Positions 1 through 47,350 are shown, counted from the first letter of the stretch. The stretch is 64,000 nucleotides of DNA from Heliocidaris tuberculata (GCA_025618425.1 CM046850.1:12436971-12500970); one strand, 5' to 3'. Made by a program: numbers and translations. Notes: a model not told the origin generated them from the letters alone.

Positions 1-890
1 GTCTTTTTTTCTTATACAGTATGTCCCAGAAAAAAATTACAGTCGGCATTTGGGTATCGATTACGAAAGAAATCGTTTTGCAATATGACAAGACAATACT
101 GGATTATGAAACTATAGCTATTTCTCTACCAGTCAGTGAAGACCCCGTCCGATTTGGTCCAATATTCAAGAAGAATAGGGATCTATGTAAAGCATGTCAT
201 GGGTCCCCCTTTTCCATCTTCTGTGTCTTGGATGTTCTTGGCATTTACTTGAATGGAAGTATTTTGTTCATAATAGACGTGTTTACTTACATTTATTTAA
301 TTTCTTTGCATATCACTTTAAGTTAACAAAGGTTAATAATAATGTAAAGAATATCTTCCTGAGATCAAGACAAGTCATTTTATTAAACAGTTTCATTTTT
401 TTTGTTGTTGAATCATTCACTTTCAGTTACAAATGACCATCATCATAAATGAGACCATTCCTATTTTAGAGGAATAATTCCTATCTTTCACCTTCAAACT
501 AATGTGAAGAGCCCTAGATTCCTCTCTTTTCATGAAAACTTCTTTGTGAAAGCATACAATATACACTGTATTTCTAATTTTGCCTCGCAAGATTCTTATT
601 TTTCCCCCTATGGAGGGTTGGCAGGTATGCAACATGTTTAAGACTGAAAACTGCTTATCTTTTTATATACATGATTTACTTCGTTTGGGACAAAATATCC
701 AAATATCAAAAAAATAAATAAAATAAAAACAAGAACGACAATGATAATTATGATGATAAATGAAACATTGCCTTAGTAATTATAGCAGATAAAACAAAAC
801 AGCAAGTTCCTTTTCAAACCATTTGAAATTAGTGTGGAATTGTTAATTGTGCATGCTTCGTGCGTCTCCCTCTTGTCAAATCTTGGAATG
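1..890. other. no recognised gene
   Basis: AT-rich sequence. An open frame at 21-324 follows a pyrimidine stretch ending in CAG, but I do not recognise its product and see no supporting partner exon. Confidence 0.5.
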
Positions 891-894
891 GACT

Positions 895-1013
895 TTCAGC
901 GCCTTACAGGGCAGCTGGGCTAAAGCCAGGGTAATAATACTACTTCGGCGCTTAGAAACATTGTATTAAGCGCAATATAAATGTTATGTATTATTATTAT
1001 TATTATTATTATT
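895..1013 (+). repeat. 3' end of an L2/SINE-type retroelement
   Basis: GGCGCTTAG..., then AAGCGCAATATAAATG and an (ATT)n tail at about 990-1013. The GCGC...TATAAAT...(ATT)n pattern recurs at 14130, 44268 and 61384 and is typical of L2-clade LINE or SINE tails. Confidence 0.55.
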
Positions 1014-1448
1014 GGAAGGGACTTATGACATGTTTTTAAAAATCCTATTTCTTTGTGACTAGTGCATCAAATCGGATAGAGTTTTCGATGAAATACAGAT
1101 AATTAGTTGTAGTTCATAATTCATAATTTTGAAAGCTGAAATTCCAATTGTAATTTTTGAGGGACATACTGTACAACAGGAAACAGTATATAAGAGGATA
1201 ATTCTGACATAATATTGGGAAAGGTGCTTATAGTTGATCATTCTTTTACTATTTTTGATGACATACCTGATTCATTAATACATACAGTATGAATTTATCA
1301 CAAGCCACTTGTCACACCCCCTCCCTCAAAATCAAGGCTACCAAATAGTGAGCTGGTGAAATATCACAAAGAAGATCAGATTCAATGAATAAAATACTCT
1401 TCTCTATCAGACCATGACTACAAATATCGATTTTATATGTGCAAGGTA

Positions 1449-2120
1449 CACTGTAAAAAATTTGTTTAGTTTCTAAACACTTTTCTGTGACAGATTTAAA
1501 ACACTGCGACGTGTTTATATATTGTACGGGTTTAAGAGCTAAACACATGTGCCTATTTTTTTCATCTTTCAGCACGCCTTAGGTGTTTACTAGATGAACA
1601 TGTTTACCTTTTAAATGGTTCTAATGTATAGGCTAAACACCAAATGTTTACAAAATAATCATTTGGTGTTTACAGCTGTTTAAATACTAAACAGTGTGTG
1701 TGATTATGGTGTAAACATTTGGCGTTTATAGCCTATACATTAGAACCATTTAAAAGGTAAGCATGTTTATCTAATAAACACCTAGGCGTGATGAAAATAA
1801 GCACAGAATGTGTTTAGCTCTTAACTTAGCTACAATATATAAACACGTGGTGTTTACACCATAATCACACACACTGTTTAGTATTTAAACAGGTGTAAAC
1901 ACTAAATGATTAAGGTGTAAACATTTGGTGTTTAGCCTATACATTGGAACCATTTAAAAGGTAAACATGTTTATCTAGTAAACACCTAAGGCGTGCTGAA
2001 AAATGAAAAAAATAGGCACATGTGTTTAGCTCTTAAACCCGTACAATATATAAACACGTCGCAGTGTTTTAAATCTGTCACAGAAATAAACATGTCACAT
2101 GTCGCATTTTTTTTACAGTG
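1449..2120. mobile_element. foldback element with long inverted arms
   Basis: Ends are CACTGTAAAAAA and TTTTTTTTACAGTG, flanked by TA on both sides (1447-1448, 2121-2122). The arms (about 1449-1690 and 1890-2120) are almost identical when inverted over more than 150 bp. A third copy of the arm module lies at about 1712-1860 in the same orientation as the right arm. TGTTTAC/GTAAACA-type motifs occur throughout. TA duplication fits a Tc1/mariner-type non-autonomous element, but no coding sequence is present. Confidence 0.8.
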
Positions 2121-2266
2121 TAGGCACATGTCATAGAACTTCGAAGAATGAATATATTGAAACAGTTTTTTCTTTCTGCATAATGCAACACGCAACGATG
2201 CATTCACCGAGTGAGCTGCTTTGTCAGATAGTGTGCGAGGCATTATGCTTTTCCGAGGATACGGAC

Positions 2267-2299
2267 TATAAGAGGGGGAAGAATAGAGTTGTATCAGTG
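2267..2299 (+). promoter_or_regulatory. candidate core promoter: TATA box and initiator
   Basis: TATAAGAG at 2267-2274 and an initiator-like TCAGT at 2294-2298 are spaced so that the initiator A (2296) lies 29 nt after the first T of the TATA box, the normal metazoan spacing. Splice donors follow at 2318 (GTAAGT) and 2398 (GTAAGA), and the first coding exon of ABCC5 has an acceptor at 3601-3602. Function is inferred only from motifs. Confidence 0.35.
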
Positions 2300-2397
2300 T
2301 ATAGAAAAGCTTCACTTGTAAGTCCTAGCTTGTGCTTTAGCATCTGATGGGGGTTAGTTTGGAGAGGGGATTCTGTATAACTTCGAGCAGCAAACAG
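2296..2397 (+). other. candidate non-coding 5' UTR exon of ABCC5
   Basis: It runs from the candidate initiator to an AACAG/GTAAGA donor at 2397/2398. A shorter form ending at 2317 is possible. It would splice to the acceptor at 3602. No transcript evidence; alternative starts are possible. Confidence 0.28.
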
Positions 2398-2399
2398 GT

Positions 2400-3600
2400 A
2401 AGAGGTTAGTGTTTTCAGCTTTAATCTAACATTTATGTTATCTCTCTTTTGGGTGTCGTGAATTCGTAATGTGTAAGGCAAATACATTTTTTTTAAATGC
2501 AGAAAATATTCAGCTAATTCACGTTTAAAAGGGAATCGTCGTATTTGTGATAACGTTAAGGGTTATTTGTAGGTTTAGTTTTTCAGGGTTACACCATGTA
2601 ATTTTTCAAGGACTAAGAGCCCTAAAGGGGCTGGCGAGTTCCGCTAAGAGCTCTGTGGTTTTCGACGTTTCGATTAGTATACTCTGATCGTCATCAGGAG
2701 AATGACTAGAACAACAATGCCCTGGGGGTTATTTATTGCCTACGAAGGGATCCGATTCACAGTCACCTTTTTTTATTATCAACAACAACAAAATGAGATG
2801 GACACTGTACTAACCATTATCTACGTTGAAATATTGATGATACTATAAATAATGATGTAATAAAGACATCATTACAGAGTACAAACCGTAATTCACTAAA
2901 AATGGCTATTATATTTTCAAATATTACAGCTTAAAAGGTGAGAAAATGTCAAACTAGAGCGTTTATACTGCAAGACGTGTACACTATTACACAAAACATA
3001 TATCAATGAGACTAGAAATAAAATGTCATATTTTTCATTTTGTGTCAGTACACGGCAAGAAGGAATCAGGGATTATAAAAAAAGAGTAAGAGGTCTCAAG
3101 TTCGGAGCACTTAATAAGATAAGACAGACGGACAAAAGTTTGGGAAAAGAAAAACATGGAGTCAACACACGATTTAGTATTGTGTGTATTTTTCTTTTCT
3201 TTTTGTATCATTTAATGATGTTTGGTCATGTTTCAGGCGAGCGACGAGTGTATTTATTTTCTCTATTTATGTGTTAAACTTTGTTAAATGTTCTTTTTCA
3301 AAGTTTTTCATTGTTATTATTTTTCTTCGAACTGTTCAGAATGATTATATTTATGTATTACATTGTCATAACTTTCTCTGTTATCTGTTTAATCGATTGC
3401 TTTGATATGAACTCACATTCATCTTTATTATACATGCCCTTTAAGCTTTACAATGATCAGTGAATCAAAATGGATATTCATTATCAATGCTCCATTGCAT
3501 TACAATATGCAACACTCAATCAGAAGAGAATATTTACTTGTACTGCTTGAATGATACTTTGTACATACACAACGTCATCAATTTCTTTGTGATAATTTCT
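2400..3600. other. presumed 5' intron, no gene recognised
   Basis: AT-rich sequence without recognisable coding potential. The only notable item is a 20-bp exact direct repeat at 3512-3531 and 3623-3642, the second copy inside coding exon 1. Confidence 0.4.
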
Positions 3601-3615
3601 AGAAAAAAATCGATT

Positions 3616-39513
<35,898 letters not shown>

Positions 39514-39548
39514 AGACAAACAAGTCTACCTAGAACAGATGACGTCAC

Positions 39549-39692
39549 ATTGCAACGTCTTAGAGCAACGTCTTAATGCAACTTCATAATGCAACTTCAT
39601 AATGCAACGTCATAATGCAACGTCATAATGCAACTTCGAATGCAACGTCATAATGTAACGTCATAATGCAACGTCACAATGCAACTTTATTA
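39549..39692 (+). repeat. 13-bp minisatellite in the ABCC5 3' UTR
   Basis: About eleven units of the type ATGCAACGTCATA begin 36 nt after the stop codon. Variants carry CTTC in place of CGTC. Confidence 0.9.
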
Positions 39693-39744
39693 TACTTCAA
39701 TTTTGCCAACATATCTGCACCTCTTAACGTTTTGCTTTTGCCAG

Positions 39745-40010
39745 TTTGTACCTCAGACCTTTTTTTTACTTCACTTCAGACATTTTCCCTCAGATTACCC
39801 TTTAGATAGTTTTACTCTCGAAATTTTTACCACAGGCACTTGTACCTTTTACATTTTTACCAGAAAATTTTACCAGAGCAATTTTTACCTCAGACGATTT
39901 TACCTCGGACATTTACTTCATACATGTTTACCTCAGACATTTCTACCTCAGACATTTCTACCTCTGACCTTTTTACCTCTATAGGCATATTAACTCAAGG
40001 CATTTTGACC
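39745..40010 (+). repeat. ~16-bp minisatellite after the ABCC5 3' end
   Basis: Degenerate units of the type TTTTTACCTCAGACAT. Scattered copies continue to about 40560. Confidence 0.8.
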
Positions 40011-40783
40011 TTAGGCAATGCTGCAAAAATGAGTAGTCATTCACGAAGTATGATGTACCGTCACAGTTTCACCGGGATAGGGGTGGGGGAGGATTGTCAT
40101 CTCTTTCCCTAATACATACCAACTTTCCATGATCCGGCAAGCGAACAAGAATTGTGAGTCTTTTCTATTATCCTAGCAGTAACTGCTTTTGCAATATGTA
40201 TCCATTAACAACGTTCCAAATTCATTTTTATCGAAATTGTACACGACATCGCTGCCTAAATATGAGATGACAGTTTTATGAGGAATTTCATAATCATCGA
40301 TTCTCAACTGCAGTCATTCCCCCAGCCACGCCCCCCCCCCCCCCCGGAATCGAAAGCCTTTATGTTGCGTTATGTTAAGTATTTCACAAGAACGGACCAT
40401 GCAGATCCAAAAAGGATTAGTGTGAAAGTGTTCAAGTTTAAGTTCTGGCATTATGAGGTCTAAAATTTTCTGCTCTGATATTTTTACCTCGGAAATTATA
40501 TTAATTCGAATTACATCTTAAACAGTTTTACATCTGCCATATTTGTACCTTGGAGAATACTAAGCGGATAATGCTGGTAATGGAAGTGATATTATGATGA
40601 GTAACATCCACACATTTTGTGGAAATTTTTTTTTACCGCTTTTGTCTTCATTTTTATTTCATTTGTTTGTTTGTTTTTCTGTTTGATGCCCATTCATCCT
40701 TTAATCTTGGTTAAGTTTAATTTGATAAAAAAAGAGAGTTGGTGATATAAAACAACTTTAAAGGTTGTGACCATCATTTGAAA

Positions 40784-40800
40784 ATAAATGGAATAGTGAA
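40784..40800 (+). terminator. possible polyadenylation signal of ABCC5
   Basis: AATAAA within GAAAATAAATGG at about 40785-40790, in T-rich context 1.27 kb after the stop. Not the only possible site. Confidence 0.2.
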
Positions 40801-40809
40801 CCAAACCTT

Positions 40810-41450
40810 ATTTCAAAACAGAATGGTAACTGAAAAGATGGTAAGTTGAATAGGATGGCTTTTGCATGTAAAAAGAAAACAAATTCCTGGTAGGCCTACT
40901 GTAAATCCAGAATATTCCGCGAAAAGAAATTTTCGCAAATTATTAAAGGCGGCCGAGTCTGCGGCAAGAGATTTATATTACGTAAATTCCAAAAATTCTT
41001 AGGCCATGTAGTCTAAGCCTACAGTAAAAATATTTCGCGGGATAAAACGATTGCAAATCTGGATTACTCGCAAAGGCGGGAAATTCGCGGAAGGTTTGTG
41101 CAAGTGAAAGTCTCTGGCTTGCATACATTTTATCTACAATTCAGAGAGATTAGGAACACATTTAAACGATAAAAGACGTTTGTATAAAGTATTTGGTCAT
41201 CAGTGTGGGATAATGAAAATAAGTGATATCAAAACTAATTATTGTGGTCAGATCCAAGCTAAGTAGGGCTTTAACCTTGCTTAATTTGCTATTCATTCAA
41301 ATTAATGAGACAAGTGCTTAAAACATATGCTTATTTCATTTATTTCTGTGTTGTTCACCTGATGTGTGTACATGTGCGGACTTTTATGTTTGTTTTTTTT
41401 TCTCTCAGTTTTTTTAGTCTGAAAAGCATTGTATTTTTGTGGAGTCATTG
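40810..41450. other. intergenic, nothing recognised
   Basis: AT-rich, with repeated ATTCGCGG/CCGCGAAAA-like motifs near 40915-41090; no coding potential. Confidence 0.4.
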
Positions 41451-41735
41451 TACTCAGAATGAGTTATAGTTGAGCGCACAATGCCAGTGCTAGCTCTCTC
41501 ATAGCAACAGTTCTCTTACCATTTTCTAAACTGATATTTTGTCTTGTATTGTTAGCATAGGATTATATAACTCTTCAGGAGCCTGCTAGGAAAATTTTGG
41601 CTCTGGAAGTGTTCTTAAAGTTGTGCTTTTCAAGGAGGAAAGTTTTGAAGTTCACTGCATTTGGAATTGTAGCCATATTGCACTCTCTACTGTACTGTAA
41701 GTAGCATTAACCTTGTATTGTTATTGCTTGACTGA

Positions 41736-42096
41736 CACTAGCGTACCCAAGGGGGGGGGGGGCAGGGGGCAGACTGCCCCCTGACAACTTTTGCCAGAAA
41801 AAATAAATTTTTAGACCAGAGAACCCATAAAATTTTATGGACCCCATATAAGATCTGATACCCCCCCCCCCCCCCCCAACTGAGCGACTTTTGGAGCTCT
41901 GGGGAATTATTTTTTTTTGCAACACCCCTCCCCAATGAGAGACTTTTTGGGGGCTGGCGAAAAAAAAAATTGTTCCCCCACTGAGCGAGTTTTGGAGGGC
42001 TGGTGAGAAGGAAAAAATACGGGTCTCCCTCCAAGTAGCATTTGATAGTTGACAAAAAATTTGCTCCCCTGTAAAAAAATCCTAGCTACGCCACTG
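41736..42096. mobile_element. hAT-like element inserted in a CR1 remnant
   Basis: The left end CACTAGCGTACCCAAGG faces the right end CCTAGCTACGCCACTG. Flanking octamers TTGACTGA and CTGATTGA agree at six of eight positions, a decayed duplication. The interior is rich in G and C runs. Confidence 0.6.
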
Positions 42097-42177
42097 CTGA
42101 TTGAGCTTGACTGTGAGTACTATTGTGTAATGCAATGGCTTCTATTCATCTTTGGCTTTTTGTAGCATTGTGCATCC

Positions 42178-43018
42178 ATGTTAGTAACATTCCATGTGCA
42201 CATACGCAGACTATTGTTAGTGGTTCTGTCAATGGGATTGTACATCAACTTTAGTATGAGTTGCTTCTTAAAAAGAAGAATTCCATACAATGCTAACTCA
42301 TGTGCAAGTTTCCAACTTGTATATGCTGGTGATGTACACCCTAATCCAGGGCCAGATATATTTGATTCCATTCACTATACACCTACTGTGACTGATGCCT
42401 GTTCTCAGCTCAAGTCCGCACGGCATGTATTTAAGTATAGTACAACTGAGCTTCGGCAGTGGAAAGACAAGATAACTGAATTACCACATAATATTCTAAA
42501 CATCATCACATCATATGGGCTTCAACCTCATCTACATAAAACACGCAAGGGATGTTGGGGTGGCAAACGTTTTAAATTTTTGTAATTCTATTCTTTTTGG
42601 ACTCACCAAACGGAAACTAGATAGATTGCAATCCCTCCAAAATTCTAGTGCAAGACTCCTTACTTTTACACCAAGAATGTCCTCTATTACGTTCTCTTCA
42701 CTGGCTACCTGTCCGGAAAAGAGTCCACTTTAAACTTATGTTACTTGTCTATCGGGCCCTCCATAGAATTTCGCCACAATATATTAAAGACACACTGCAC
42801 CCCTACAATCCAAAGCGTACACTATGATCTGGAAGAGATAATTTGCTGCAAATTTCCCGTACCTGTCATTCATGGGGGGGGGGGGGGGGGGGAGGACAAT
42901 GCTTTTTTGCATGCAGCAGACAAATTATGGAATAAGCTTCCTTCGTCACTTCGCTGTATCTCAACATATTCCACCTTTAAAGATCGTCTTAAGACTTACC
43001 TTTTTCATCTGTAATCCT
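42178..43018 (+). pseudogene. CR1-type LINE remnant with 2A-like motif, internally deleted
   Basis: The N-terminal frame from 42178 has a hydrophobic segment (RRLLLVVLSMGLYI) and then GDVHPNPGP at 42328-42354 (residues 51-59), a 2A-like ribosome-skipping sequence. The endonuclease and most of the RT are missing. From about 42550 it continues as the CR1/L2 C-terminus, in broken frames: CNSILFGLTKRKLDRLQSLQ, LHWLPVRKRVHFKLMLLVYR, and ADKLWNKLPSSLRC to KTYLFHL with a stop at 43012. A G run interrupts the region near 42870-42892. CR1-type LINEs with N-terminal 2A sequences are known in sea urchins. Confidence 0.8.
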
Positions 43019-43177
43019 GTTTTCCTTAAGTAATGCAAATTTATTTTATTAAAAATCAAAATTAAAATCTTACGTGTATATCACCCGTCAGTCTCAATGG
43101 CTACCCGTGTGGGGCCTGGTAACCTCAGATGCTAGAGCTCCTGTGAGTTGTGTGCTGACTGGGCTTGTCCCTTGAAT

Positions 43178-44162
43178 CAGGGGCGGCGGAGCGTCTTTCA
43201 AAGTGGGGGGGGGGACACCAACAAAAAAGGGGCACCTACCTACAAAGGGTGAAAACAAGGCAGAAAATACCACTTTGAGTCATTTTTGGTATACCGCTAC
43301 AATATGATTATGGCACTATCGAGGATCATTTTCGACACATTACTGTTTCTGTCTTAACATAGTTCCAGATGAAAACTACTTTTGCATTTTGTTTGTTGGT
43401 CTGATTATTCATTTGCGAGCGAGCAAAAAAATTAAGTTTGTTTTCTAACGCTAGAGGCTATGGTATTTAATTATACACAGCGATTTCCCTAATATATTAA
43501 GAAGATTATATAGTAAATGCGAGCGAGCGTAGCGAGCGAGCTTTGGAAAATTTTTAGAAATTCTTTTTTTTTTTCCTCATTCCTTTTATGGTTTAGGGGC
43601 AATGATTAATATTGTATAATCTAGGACATTGTGCCCCTCTTGCCACCTACTCCACTGCCTTGCTTTGTGCTGATATCAGTAGGGGAATCTATTACATGTA
43701 TTAATATGAAGCCTCTCTGATTATTTGGAGCTAGATATATGGCTCTTTTGTGGACTTTAGGGCACATTTTGTAAACGACATCGGGATATATAGGTAAAAA
43801 GGGGCACTCGGTGTCAAAAGACAAAAGGGGCACTTTTGAAAGGGGAAAATGATAACATTAGAAAGGAAAAGGGGCAGTACTGATCAGAAGTAAAAGGGGG
43901 CACTTAAAAAGGTTAACTTATCAGGGGTAAAAAAGGGCACTGATCAGACGAAAACGAGCACTTATCGGATTTCAAAAGGGGCACTCATGTTTGAGGTTAG
44001 AATGGCCACTTATCAGAAGGTGAAAAGGGCACTTATTAGAAAGAAAAAGGGGGCACTATACGAAGAAAAAGGGGCACTTATCAGCTATGAAAAGGGGCAC
44101 TTTTGGGGTACCTGAAAAAAGTTGGGGGCACTGTTCCCCCCCCCCCGGGTGCGCCGCCTCTG
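43178..44162. mobile_element. hAT-type non-autonomous element
   Basis: The ends CAGGGGCGGCGGAGCG and GGTGCGCCGCCTCTG are inverted. Perfect 8-bp duplication CCTTGAAT (43170-43177, 44163-44170), diagnostic for hAT. It contains a minisatellite. Confidence 0.85.
43795..44130 (+). repeat. AAAGGGGCACTTATCAG minisatellite inside a hAT element
   Basis: About a dozen diverged units with core AAAAGGGGCACTTATCAG and spacing of 20-35 bp. Confidence 0.8.
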
Positions 44163-44267
44163 CCTTGAATTGTCACCTGGAGGAGCTGAGAGTCACAGTG
44201 GGTGATGCAAATGTTGTGAATTTGTTTTTAAGTTTTTAGTACTAAAAATCCAATTATAACATAAATT

Positions 44268-44372
44268 TGTATTATACCTGGATTAAAGAGAACTGTTGCT
44301 GGGCTGGCGCCATGAGCGTCCTTGGACGGTGTGTGCGCTCTATAAGTTTTCATCATTATTATTATTATTATT
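44268..44372 (+). repeat. retroelement 3' tail
   Basis: GGCTGGCGCCATGAG..., then GTGCGCTCTATAAG and (ATT)n, the L2/SINE tail pattern. Confidence 0.55.
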
Positions 44373-44839
44373 ACATGGCTGATTATAAAGCAAGCGAACT
44401 GCTAGAGCCGCAGTGCAACTACCATTCTACGTAGGAGTGGGGTACAATTCCGAAAAATATGTTACAAAAAGAAAATATTATGACATTTTTAGGTGCATTA
44501 TAGGTCGATAATTCTTTGAGATGTTTGTGTACTTGAGTTGTGTACTTAGTTTTAAGTTGGCGAGCCAGATGTTCCCCTCCCCCAATCCACCAAGGCGTAC
44601 TTTGGTAAGTGAATGGTGGATAAATTACATAGTATACCACTGGTAAATAGGACTATAATGAATAAAATGCCATATAGCTAGTGGGTGTGTGGTAGGTAAG
44701 TTGCCCTATGGTAGATCAGTGTTGGTTTAAAGTTGTGTGGTAAGTAAATAGTGATTCAGCGGTTTATGACTGGTGGATGTGTGGTAGATGTGTGGGAATT
44801 GTTTGGTAGATAAGTGATAATTGTATGGTAAGTGAATTT

Positions 44840-45300
44840 TGGCTGTATAGTAGCCCAACAGTGGTTGTATGGTATATGAGTGGTATCTGTATAGTGGTAC
44901 AAAAGTGGTTGTATGGTATATGAGTGGTGGTTATATAGTAGTATAACATTGGTTGTATGGTATATGAGTGGTGGCTGTATAGTAGTACAACAGTGGTTGT
45001 ATGGTATATGAGTGGTATCTGTATAGTGGTACAATAGTGGTTGTATAGTATATGAGTGGTGGTTATATAGTAGTACAACATTGGTTGTATGGTATATGAG
45101 TGGTGGCTGTAGAGTAGTACAACAGTGGTTGTATGGTATATGAGCAGTGGATGTATAGTATTACAACTACAGTGGTTGTATGGTATATGAGTGGTTGCTG
45201 TATAGTAGTACAACAGTGGTTGTATGGTATATGAGTGGTTGCTGTATAGTACTGTACAACAGTGGTTGTATGGTATATGAGTGGTGGCTGTGGGGTAAAT
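44840..45300 (+). repeat. 44-bp minisatellite
   Basis: About ten tandem units of 44 bp, each with GTGGTTGTATGGTATATGAG and then a TATAGTAGTACAAC-like half. The repetitive Tyr/Thr/His frames on the minus strand are artefacts. Confidence 0.92.
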
Positions 45301-45439
45301 GAGAGTTATCCAAACCATACACTGATGCATACTGTTAGGGTCAGTGTAAGGGTTATGGTTAGGTTTAGTTTACCTGAAGCCTAACCCTTAACCGTAATAA
45401 CATAATACGGAAATTATGTTAGCAAAAAAATTAACGTGA

Positions 45440-45925
45440 TGTAAATATTTCGGGACACAGAACTTTCTTTTTAAATATGAACGATTTGCAAAATTCGTGT
45501 TATTTTCAGGGGCATGTTACACCCCTTTTCCGATAGAAATTTTTGTCAGTTTTTATTTTTATATTTTTGTAATGTATATCCATTCCTCTTCCTTCTGACA
45601 ATATTCGGTCTACGGGCCTTAATGGAAAAAAAAAATCCCCAATTTTTAGGGGCGGTGTGATAACCCATCCCGACGGAAAATTTTGTCAGTTTTTGTGCTT
45701 TGGTAATGTATATTCATAGAACTTCCTTCTGACAAAGTTTGGTGCATATGTTAGATGGGTTGAAATCGATCCGACTTTAGAACCCCTTTTGGGGCTCTGG
45801 GGGCCAAACCCGGCTGCCTCGTTCGAGCTGACAAGCTTTTTGTGAATGGCATGGATGGTCTAAGTAATTTTAAGGGGTCAAATCTCATATGTAAAATGGG
45901 GTGACTATTTCGGGACAGGCTCCCA
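45440..45925 (+). repeat. dispersed repeat, inverse of 61619-62040
   Basis: Internal blocks CTTCCTTCTGACAA and TTTGTCAGTTTTT occur twice. The end is GACTATTTCGGGACAGGCTCC. The same sequence, inverted, begins at 61620. Confidence 0.8.
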
Positions 45926-46057
45926 GACTATTGTCTTGTTTACGCAGTACAAGCAGCAATCAGTACAGTATTGTATACTGTTATTCCTGAGGCCCCTGCA
46001 ATTATCATTACCCCGGCTTAGCCGAGCTACCGAGATAAGGCGTTCAAGCATTCAAGG

Positions 46058-46240
46058 AAATTCTTCCTGTCGGGTAGCTATACCCAATAACTTCACCTGG
46101 GTAGAGAGTGATAATTGGCAAATGTAGATTAATGTCTGGCAAAATGACATTAGTGTCGTGACAGAGATTCGAAGCCCGTACCCTATGCTTTATAGTCCGG
46201 GACTTATCCACTGGACCACAGCACCTCCACGCTATGATTT
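46058..46240 (-). repeat. tRNA-derived SINE
   Basis: On the minus strand there is an A-box-like TGGTCCAGTGGATAAGTCC and a B-box-like GGGCTTCGAATCTCTG, then a body including GACATTAATCTACATTTGCC. It looks nearly complete. Confidence 0.65.
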
Positions 46241-46559
46241 TGACTATCTAGCGCCAGCTTTTACTATTGCTCTGTAAAAGCCACGTACGTTCGCGACTCT
46301 ATTTTCCTGCTTGGAACCTTTTTGAATGTTGTGTTGTTTAATATCATCTGCGTTCAATTATTGATGTTATGATTATTTATTTTTAATCTTATTTTTTTAA
46401 TTATTATTTTAATAGACCTGTTGTTTATGCTCTTAATAAATTCTGGATATAAGTATTTTTCCCTCTCTCTTGATTGCTCATATATATAATACATCTATTT
46501 TGATGACGTCAAGCAACCGCTCCAGTGAGTCGCGGCAACGCTGACACGAACACCTAACA

Positions 46560-47350
46560 CGGCAATCCTCTGTAATTAGCAAAAATCTTTGTCCAAAAAC
46601 TCCTGAAATTTCAGTTCATTTGGAAATGGTTGAACAAATCAAGATGCTTGATAATAAATAAAACAAGTCCTTCATTCATGCCATGTCATATCTCATAACT
46701 ATTACACGGATTATTAAAAAGATCAAACTTTAGAATGTTTTGCAAAAATATGAAGAATTTATTCATCAATAATACTAGAGTCTATTACATGGCTTATTTT
46801 CCTCCTGTGAAGTATAATCTTAGTATGATATGGATACTAGAATACATGTATTACGCGCTCGTTTCAAAATTGATTAACTTTGTGAGTACATTTTGACAGA
46901 AAATGCCATCAAAAGGAAGGTGAATTTCTAATTACACGACCAATATTTTCTTGTAACGATATCTCCTCTGTAATGAGAAAAAAAACATTTATTGTAATTC
47001 GATACATAGTCAATACCGTGAGAGATATTACGACGCATGTTGACGTATGAATCTTGCTCTTTTAGGTATGCTAAGCCATATTACGATAGATTACCCAGAT
47101 TTTCCAAAATCTGAAGTATTTGTGAAAATATGAATAATTCATTCATCAATAATACTAGAGTCTATTACATGGATTATTTTCCTCCTATAACTTATTGAAG
47201 TTTAATCTTAGTCTGATATGGATGCTAGGATACATGTATTTAGCGCTCGTTACAAAATTGATTAATTTTGTGCGTTCATTTTGACGCAAGAAAAACAAAA
47301 GAGGGTGAATTTCTCATTATGGAGGTAAGCCTTTACATTGCGTGTAGTAA
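46560..47350. repeat. ~390-bp tandem duplication
   Basis: A ~145-bp block with AATACTAGAGTCTATTACAT (46760-46900) recurs at 47146-47290. Weaker similarity flanks both copies (CCTCTGTAAT at 46567 and 46968). Confidence 0.8.

Noticed and set aside
21..326. 101-aa open frame after a pyrimidine-rich CAG, a possible exon at the window start.
   Set aside because: No recognisable domain, no convincing donor, and no partner exon in the window.
44756..45330. 188-aa Tyr/Thr/His-rich frame on the minus strand.
   Set aside because: It is the 44-bp minisatellite read in an open frame; no codon signal beyond the repeat.
45330..45400. Second AGGGTTAGG/CCTAACCC-like stretch.
   Set aside because: Only a few irregular units; probably part of a dispersed repeat.
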